This document shows, piece by piece, positions 57,581 to 64,000 of a stretch of 64,000 bases of DNA. The position numbers and the translations under genes were made by a program. How positions within the stretch are numbered: position 1 is the stretch's first letter; each line of letters begins with the position of its first letter. The notes under the pieces were generated by a model. The model was given only the letters and a program-made list of their open reading frames with translations. It did no database searches and was not told the DNA's origin. Source of the stretch: Bactrocera neohumeralis (lineage: Eukaryota; Arthropoda; Insecta; Diptera; Tephritidae); the NCBI RefSeq assembly GCF_024586455.1, contig NC_065921.1, positions 10,881,401-10,945,400 on the forward strand, given 5' to 3'.

Positions 57581-60370
57581 ATTTGTTTATCAGAGCTACC
57601 GTTTTACCACATGTGGGAAGGAAACTGTATTTAAAGAAAAAAAATTCCAAGCTAACTTTCCCATTAAAAAATCTTTTTAAAAATCTGTTCTCATTAAATA
57701 GATTAACTTTTGGCCCGCTCATGATACAACTTTTTACATTGTGGATGCTTGTAGAGCCAAAAATTTAAAAAAAATATGTCTGATTTTTTCAAAATTAGTG
57801 AAATATAATTTTATTATATATTTGTCTCAGCCAAATATATACACGAATGTATAAATTACAACTTTTTAAGATAAATACCATTGAAATAAAAGTCAAAACA
57901 AACAAATGACACATAACACTTAAGTTAAGTGATAAATTGATATTATTGTTAAAATTTGTTTTTTCTATTGTTTTTGTTTTTTGAAATATGCTTCGTGAAT
58001 GAGTTCAATGCACTCATTTCATTCATCAAATTTTAAGCTGATTTTGAAATAAAAACGTGACCATTTGGATCAATGGTAAGCCACAGGCATTTGCATATAA
58101 GATATAGACATATGTATATGTAAATAACTATGTATTTTGCGTACATTTGTATGCTCATATACACATACATATACATATATATGTATATATATGCACATGT
58201 GAATGTATATACAAGAAGAGGACAACAACCGCGAGATTGAATCGACTGTAACGACATTAAAATCACCACATTGCGTGCTCAGTGGTGTGTTACACAACAA
58301 CAATAACATACGAAATCAGCATGGCAATATTACAGAAACAACTACAATACAAACTGCTTGCTACATGGCTTACTCACGCGTGCATAATACTCGTATAAAT
58401 ATAGGTTGGGGTGCCGCATGAGGCTACCGCTCTTGGCAACAGTTGCACATGAACCTACTATGCCAGCCTAGATGGATGGATGGGTATGCTGGCGTTGGTG
58501 ATCTCACGTCTTAGACATAAATATGAACTCATACTCACATATCACAACAAATACACAAATGCAAGTTTGTGTATATGGTAATGCGGGAAAACTAAAGCTT
58601 TGCCACTATAGGTGCACTGAGAACTCTAGAGTTTATTAAAATAAAATTCAAAGCATATTTGTCTTTATCTGCATTGAGTTAGAATTATAATTTGTTGAAA
58701 TTCCTGATACTCGTTGTTAATCCAAATTAAATTCTCTGAAAATTACCATAAGTAAATCATTTACGAAAAAAACCACGAGGCTGTACTTGAATGATACCTA
58801 CAGCACGAGACTTTTGGCCAATACTGTAGATAAGCCTAGTTCGCTGTGGACACACTAACTTTCTTACTTCGGATACTATATGGGTCACAGTGTCTAGATA
58901 TAAGTAAATAAATAGACATAGACTACTACTAATACTATGAAGGCTCTAACTAAATATGAGTATGAACTGGTCCATTTTGGTAGGTTCATTAAGCTGCTTA
59001 AAGTTGTATTTTTCTACTTCTAAGATTAGTTACTAAAGGGGCAACTTTCTTACATTCTGGTTTATATGAAAATAAAAATATGATTTTGAAGCTTTTGAAT
59101 TTCCATTACTCTTCTTCTCCCAGCGGAAATATCTGTTCACTCTGATTGTAATTGCATGTTATGCCGCCTGATTAACACTATTTGAAAGCACGATTCAAAA
59201 ATCTATTCAAGCTGTGATAGTTTTTGTACCGCTTCATTTTTACAAAATAAAACTCAAATATAAATATGAGTTTCTTAAGCCTTCCGAATTCTCAATTTTC
59301 TTTGTACCCTCTTTTAAATTTTATTTTCAATCTTTGTGTTCTCTAACCTTGGCTAGCTTTGTAAAGGTTTCTCCTTTTATGAAAGTAGATCTATGTCAAC
59401 GAATAATTTATTGGAAATATAACTGCTTATGTTTAAAGGATTACAGGGGTTTCCTCTTGTAAAAAACCGGCTTTTCAACAATTGATTTATCTTTTAAAAA
59501 ATTAAATATTTTATTAGAATTTTTCATTGCTACAAACATGCATAACATTCATGTAACAAATTCTCATTCAATCTAAAGTGAAACAAATACGTGTGTTAGT
59601 TAAAACCTTAACTTAGAACTTGTACGAAGGAAAAAAACTGAAAATCGGATAGTTGGCAGACCTTTTTACAAAAAATAAAAAAATAAAATACTAGTGAAAA
59701 TTTCGCGATATTTTTTTTTTCAAACAGTTGTAAGTCTTTAAGAATTGTATCTCAACGACCTGTGTAAAATTTCATGAAGATCGGTTAAGTAGTTCACAAT
59801 AGATCTTGTCAATCGACTTCAAAAACACAGTCTCGAGAAAAACGTGTGTAAATTTGATTTGATTGATAATAAAAATAGCCTCGAGCGTACAAGTTCTCAA
59901 GTCTGTATCTATATCTCCGAAACTATTACTCGCATCAACTTGTACGTTTAGGACAATATTCAAGAGGTGCTGTAGGATTTAATAAGATGATAAAAAATCG
60001 ATTTTCTTGAAATCCGTAAACCCCTTAAGTTGTTCGTCAAACGGTATTTTAGATATCTATTAACGATTTCAAAAATATTCTATGATGTCTTTATCGTAAG
60101 CTTTTCGATAGTTTCCTTCGGTATAATCATTTTCTCAACGAAGTCCACCTGGATTTAACTCAACAGTAGTTCAATTTGATTTTAAAAAGCTGCTAAATTT
60201 TACTCACTGGTTCTAACTTTCTGCTTTTATTTGCTATATCTCGCTGTCCTTCACCGAGGCTGATAGAACCTACTACAAGGTACATACAAAAGTGATAAAA
60301 AATGGCATAAGAGTTATTTTTTGGACATTCATGTTTAAAATTATACAAGAAGAAGCATTATATGGTCTGC
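57581..60370. other. Gene-free stretch
   Basis: AT-rich to 58.0 kb, then TATA/CATA tetranucleotide-rich DNA (58.10-58.22 kb), otherwise unremarkable. From about 60035 down to 59640, read on the minus strand, an AAGGGGTTTACGG-initiated segment looks like a dispersed repeat. No gene was recognised. Confidence 0.45.
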
Positions 60371-60374
60371 TGGT

Positions 60375-60915
60375 CTGCACCGAAGGCATAATACCCTTCA
60401 CAGTAGGGTTTCTTAGAGCAAGTCAACAATCATCGAAATGGAACCCGTTTTCATTCGATCGAAGAGATAAAACAAAATTTGCCGACGGAGTTGAAGGCCA
60501 CCCCAAAAAGTGCTTATGGAAATTGTTTCGAAGACAGGATAAACTATTGGCATAAATGTAATTCTTCTGGTGAAGGCGACAAAATGAATATTGATAAATA
60601 ATTAAATACTTTCGGTATTATTTGTAATTTCGGGGTACTTTTTTGTCACAATGTATAAAAGATTTCTATACAAGGACTTAGTTTTGATCGCTCAGCTGGT
60701 AACGAAGATATGTGCCATAGTGATCAGATATTAACATTTCTGACAAACGAGCATATTCTTGGATAAGGAAGGGCGTCTGCAAAATTTCAGACCGATATTT
60801 CAAAAACTGAGGGACTTGTTCGCCTCTATACAGACAGATGCACATGGTTGACTGAGCTCGTCAGTTCAATGAATTGTACTTTATATGGCCCCGACGTTCC
60901 CTTCTTGTAGTACCT
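60375..60915 (-). mobile_element. mini-me-like repeat, copy F, interrupted by a mariner end
   Basis: Inverted: CACCGAAGGCATAATACCCT near 60379 is the family's 3' end. The rest resumes near 60655 (CTATACAAGGACTTAGTTTT) and continues through the core GACTGAGCTCGTCAG near 60851 to about 60915. The interval is occupied by the 3' end of a mariner. Confidence 0.68.
60425..60645 (+). mobile_element. Mariner C-terminal fragment nested in mini-me F
   Basis: Plus strand: EEIKQNLPTELKATPKSAYG, NCFEDRINYWHKC, GEGDKMNIDK and a stop at about 60602. This is the C-terminus of the same mariner group as 21408-21921 and 49000-49190. It is followed by a 3' non-coding tail. Confidence 0.8.
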
Positions 60916-62495
60916 AGCTTCATCGCACACTTTGTATATGCTAAAAATTAAAGAAGTCCTAAGGCAGATTGGCAGTGACTTTGGAGAGTAAGTGGACCAC
61001 ATTAAGCGGAGCTTATCTCCCGTTCACTCGATGCGTCGCGTATTTATCATTTCATTTCTTAATAACATATAGCACATATACGCGCATGTTTTGAGGTACT
61101 ACATAAAAGTTTGGTCTAAAATATTTCCTGAATCATAAGAACCGAACTCACATGATCGCAATTCTTCCTTGTTATCATTTCATGAGGTCACTTGTTATTG
61201 CGCAATAAATTGGTAATACTTTCAACATTTTATTTTTTATTTAGGATCAAGAATATTATTTCTCTACATTATTCACTCACAAGACACTGTGCTTTGTGTG
61301 CGCTTGGGTGCCCATAAGGGCGTTATTATATTCCCGTTATATTACCTCGCTGTCGGTGCAATGCCATTTCGCTGCGCCACCAATAATGGCACAAATAACG
61401 ATGCAAGCAGCAGCAGTAACAACCGTTACAAAACAACAACAAGAAGAACATTTGCAACAAATGTGGCAGCAACAGCAACATCAACAGTTACAATTGTAGC
61501 AATACTAACAACATCAGTGATAACAATTACATGTGCAACAGCAACAATGGCCATTATAACTGTGATAACGTATTATAAAATATCATTTCGGTTACCGCTG
61601 CAGCTGCGGCCATTGCAGTCCAAATGTCAGCGAGCGAATACCAGAGGGGCCAAGACAACAACAACTACATTACCGACAACCACAATGGCATGTGAGCAAT
61701 TTGCGCTCGTGCAAACACGCCTCGAATACTCCGGGGGTAATGAACAGTTACAGACATAAGACAATACCAACGGAGCAGCTGGCGCAATGGCAGTCTCAGC
61801 TGAGATCGTTCATATTATATTATTACCCAAAGATATGCAGGCACACAAAGCCACACATTCTATTACACTCACACATCCACACATGCATATACATACATAT
61901 GTATATATGTGTAGTAAGAGCTTGCTGAAGCCATGATAGTACCAACACAAACAAACAAACCCGTCGGTGTGGCACATTGGCTATATATAGCTCGGTCCGA
62001 AGCTATAAAATTACCTCATGAGCATAAGTTAATTAGAAATATAATTATAAATAGTAACTGCTGTGCGTGCAAATGGGAGATTCAATGGCGAAGATAACGC
62101 CTTTAGTGCAGCAATCGAGCAATTACGTACCTACACACGCACACACACACTCATATGTGCAGGCCAAACGGAGTGTTTGTAGGTATTCTCGCTTAACAAT
62201 GCCAATACGCTAAGGAATTTATATTCATCGCCAGCTATTGACTGGACTTGATTTGCACATCTTCAGGGATTTGATGTGAATGACACTAAACTGTATGTAT
62301 GTATGTACGCATGGAAGCCGTAAATGTGATGCTAAGCTATTTCCGGATAGTGTGAACGTAATCATATTTTAACTTCGGTATTGTACTCACGTGTCTCTAG
62401 TATTTTCTACAACAGGCTATTGTTGAGTGTTAAAGAGAAATAGTATTATCAATATGATTTAACTGAAGTGGAGTAATGGTGTTGACACAATCTGC
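60916..62495. other. Gene-free stretch with CAA/CAG tract
   Basis: 61.38-61.56 kb is rich in CAA/CAG/ACA triplets, giving Gln- or Thr-rich open frames (156 codons, 61289-61759) that look like repeat products. CA tracts lie near 61.87 and 62.14 kb. No gene was recognised. Confidence 0.5.
61400..61560. repeat. Imperfect CAA/CAG (opa-like) tract
   Basis: Dense CAACAA/CAGCAG triplets with ACA and GCA variants. In one frame they read as a Gln-rich run (QQQEEHLQQMWQQQQHQQLQ) that ends at a stop at about 61499. A coding exon is possible but has no splice or family support. Confidence 0.6.
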
Positions 62496-62499
62496 AGGG

Positions 62500-62770
62500 T
62501 TACATATAAAGTTTTTACATATAAAGTATATATTTATATAAGTAATCAGCATGACGAGCTGAATCAATTTAACCATGTCCGTCTATCTGTACACACGAAT
62601 TAGTGTTTAAGTTTTTAAGATATCGATCTGAAGTTTTGCACATGTTCATATCGCCCCAAGAAGCTGCTTATTTATCATAATCGTCCACATCCGACTATTG
62701 TACTCGTAGCATATTGCTGTCATACCAACTGAACGTTCGGAATGAAGTTCTTGTAAGGAATCGTTTGTAT
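62500..62770 (+). mobile_element. mini-me-like repeat, copy G, 5'-truncated and diverged
   Basis: ACATATAAAGTATATATTTA, GACGAGCTGAATCAATTTAA, CCATGTCCGTCTATCTG and GTCATACCAACTGAACG follow the family order; the first about 80 bp and the 3' third are missing or too diverged. Confidence 0.7.
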
Positions 62771-63789
62771 TTGTATCGTCGTGTGCAAAACGTCAATTAG
62801 ATTAATCCTGCCGTTTCGGAGAAATTTTCTTCAACGACTCAAAATTATGCGCGCCGATTACAATAGGTTGAAAAATTCTTATAAATACTCTCTTGTCTCC
62901 GAAACTAAACTCCGAAGCATAGGCTAAACCATAGGAGTAAAAAAACTGCTCTCAATCCATAAAGGGCATAAGAAAAAGGAGGCCACATTTATTAATGGAG
63001 AACTTTTTTTTTACAGATGTTTAAAATTTACAAGACTAACAGATATGTGTCGAGGAGCCATTTGATTTGATTGATTTCATTTTAATTTGTGAATTGTTGG
63101 ATTTGCACTTATGTATTTCAGATAAATTAGCCGGAAGGAGAGTGAAATGTAAGGTATATTCGATATATGAAGCCGAAAGACAATTTGATAGCCATGGGTA
63201 ATTTTTTTGTAGACAAAAGTCATGTAACAATCGGTCCTTTAAATCTATTATATCTATAAGAACTGTTTGTATCTATAAGATCTTTTATAAGCAACGAATT
63301 TGAAAAAATAAAAGTAGCAAATAAACATTATGAAGAAATATTTTTTTAACACTGACTGGGTTTAGCTAAATACTTTCACACAACGACAACTCAAGTTCAT
63401 TAACCCATCGAATAGCTTTAATCAAGGTATACTAAGTAGGCGGTGTTAACCTCCTCATTCGATTCATATGAAGGCCAGCGAGTGACTTTTTGAGTTTGGA
63501 AACAACTGGCAGCAGTACATGGTCTAAGGCGACCTATTTCGTCGCAGCCATGGTGTGTACCAACAGGTTCAGGTACTAGCGGGTTTGTTTTTTTTTTTAA
63601 CTAGACGAAATAGTATGTATATTGACAGTAAGATGTAAGAAAATTGGCAATATACAGCTATCAGCAAAATAAAAAGTCATACGAAGCAAAATTAGGCGAA
63701 TATGATAGTTGCGGCGCGATATTGGTTGAAAATTTGGCGAAAGACTTACGAAGAATCAATGCAGTATTGTGGTGAAAATATCAAGAGTT
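62771..63789. other. Gene-free AT-rich stretch
   Basis: No coding or repeat motif was recognised apart from poly-T/poly-A runs. Confidence 0.45.
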
Positions 63790-64000
63790 ATCGGCCTATT
63801 CCACGATATTCGGCCGATTGTTCGTCTGTTTCAGGGTCTAAAGTATAGATCCAATACCCATTGCCAGTAATAGCACGTTTCATGATATTCTGGTGAAAAA
63901 GCAAAGTTTCACAGACGTTAACCTGACGCTGTTTTACGAAAAAATTTAACGATTTTGGAACCAATCGTGCTTTCACTTTCTTTAGGACTAAATGATCTTT
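63790..64000 (-). mobile_element. Mariner remnant running off the window
   Basis: Minus strand: KARLVPKSLNFFVKQRQVNV, CETLLFHQNIMKRAITGNG, YWIYTLDPETDEQSAEY. The first catalytic block reads ITGNGYW where TGDE is expected, so the Asp is lost. The 5' part continues beyond 64000. Confidence 0.86.

Noticed and set aside
61289..61759. 156-codon Thr-rich frame
   Set aside because: It is generated by a CAA/ACA triplet tract; the alternative frame is Gln-rich and equally unsupported.
1..64000. Search for CRISPR arrays, bacterial operons, rRNA, integrated viral genes
   Set aside because: None seen; the window is clearly insect nuclear DNA and the tandem arrays are microsatellites or internal repeats of mobile elements.

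Overview
The window is eukaryotic, AT-rich, repeat-dense nuclear DNA from a higher dipteran, most likely a tephritid fruit fly (Bactrocera/Zeugodacus/Ceratitis type). The reasons are: an insect-specific DUF1091 (DM8) secreted-protein gene with short GT-AG introns; many Tc1/mariner remnants including D,D41D transposases of the rosa/Visitor type known from tephritids; mini-me-like repeats carrying TA and GTCY microsatellites; and RTE and R1/LOA-type non-LTR remnants. The species assignment is an inference from repeat families; no search was run.

Only one complete protein-coding host gene could be assembled by eye: a four-exon DUF1091 gene on the minus strand at 2627-3377, encoding a 179-residue secreted protein. 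One further short coding exon (12810-12840, minus; start codon followed by a perfect donor) is possible. A TATA+Inr core-promoter candidate lies at 1294-1325, and a diverged copy of its upstream region lies at about 49.33-49.41 kb. No rRNA, tRNA, CRISPR or viral gene was recognised.

The rest alternates between two kinds of DNA. Transposon graveyards lie at 3.8-9.7, 13.5-14.4, 17.4-19.4, 20.9-25.4, 27.3-28.0, 30.3-37.8, 40.2-41.1, 42.5-44.7, 46.0-49.2, 51.8-53.0, 54.7-57.6 and 60.4-64.0 kb. Islands richer in GC and in CA/GT and TTG/CAA microsatellites, without recognisable genes, lie around 11-13, 15-16, 19.5-20.5, 22-23.5, 25.6-26.6, 28.6-29.7, 34-35, 38.5-39.5, 41.3-42.2, 45.3-45.6, 46.8-47.5, 50.2-51.5 and 61.2-62.2 kb. 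These islands look like intergenic or large-intron DNA.

Nineteen Tc1/mariner-superfamily copies were found: seven D,D41D copies, two Tc1-like and ten DD34D mariners. Others are four R1/LOA-like remnants, three RTE-like remnants and about eleven mini-me-like copies or fragments. None of the transposons appears able to make a complete protein. Several are nested or internally deleted, and one (32051-32636) is a fold-back element whose left arm is an inverted copy of its own 3' end. The features do not form an operon or pathway; the story of the window is mostly layered mobile-element insertion around a small secreted-protein gene.
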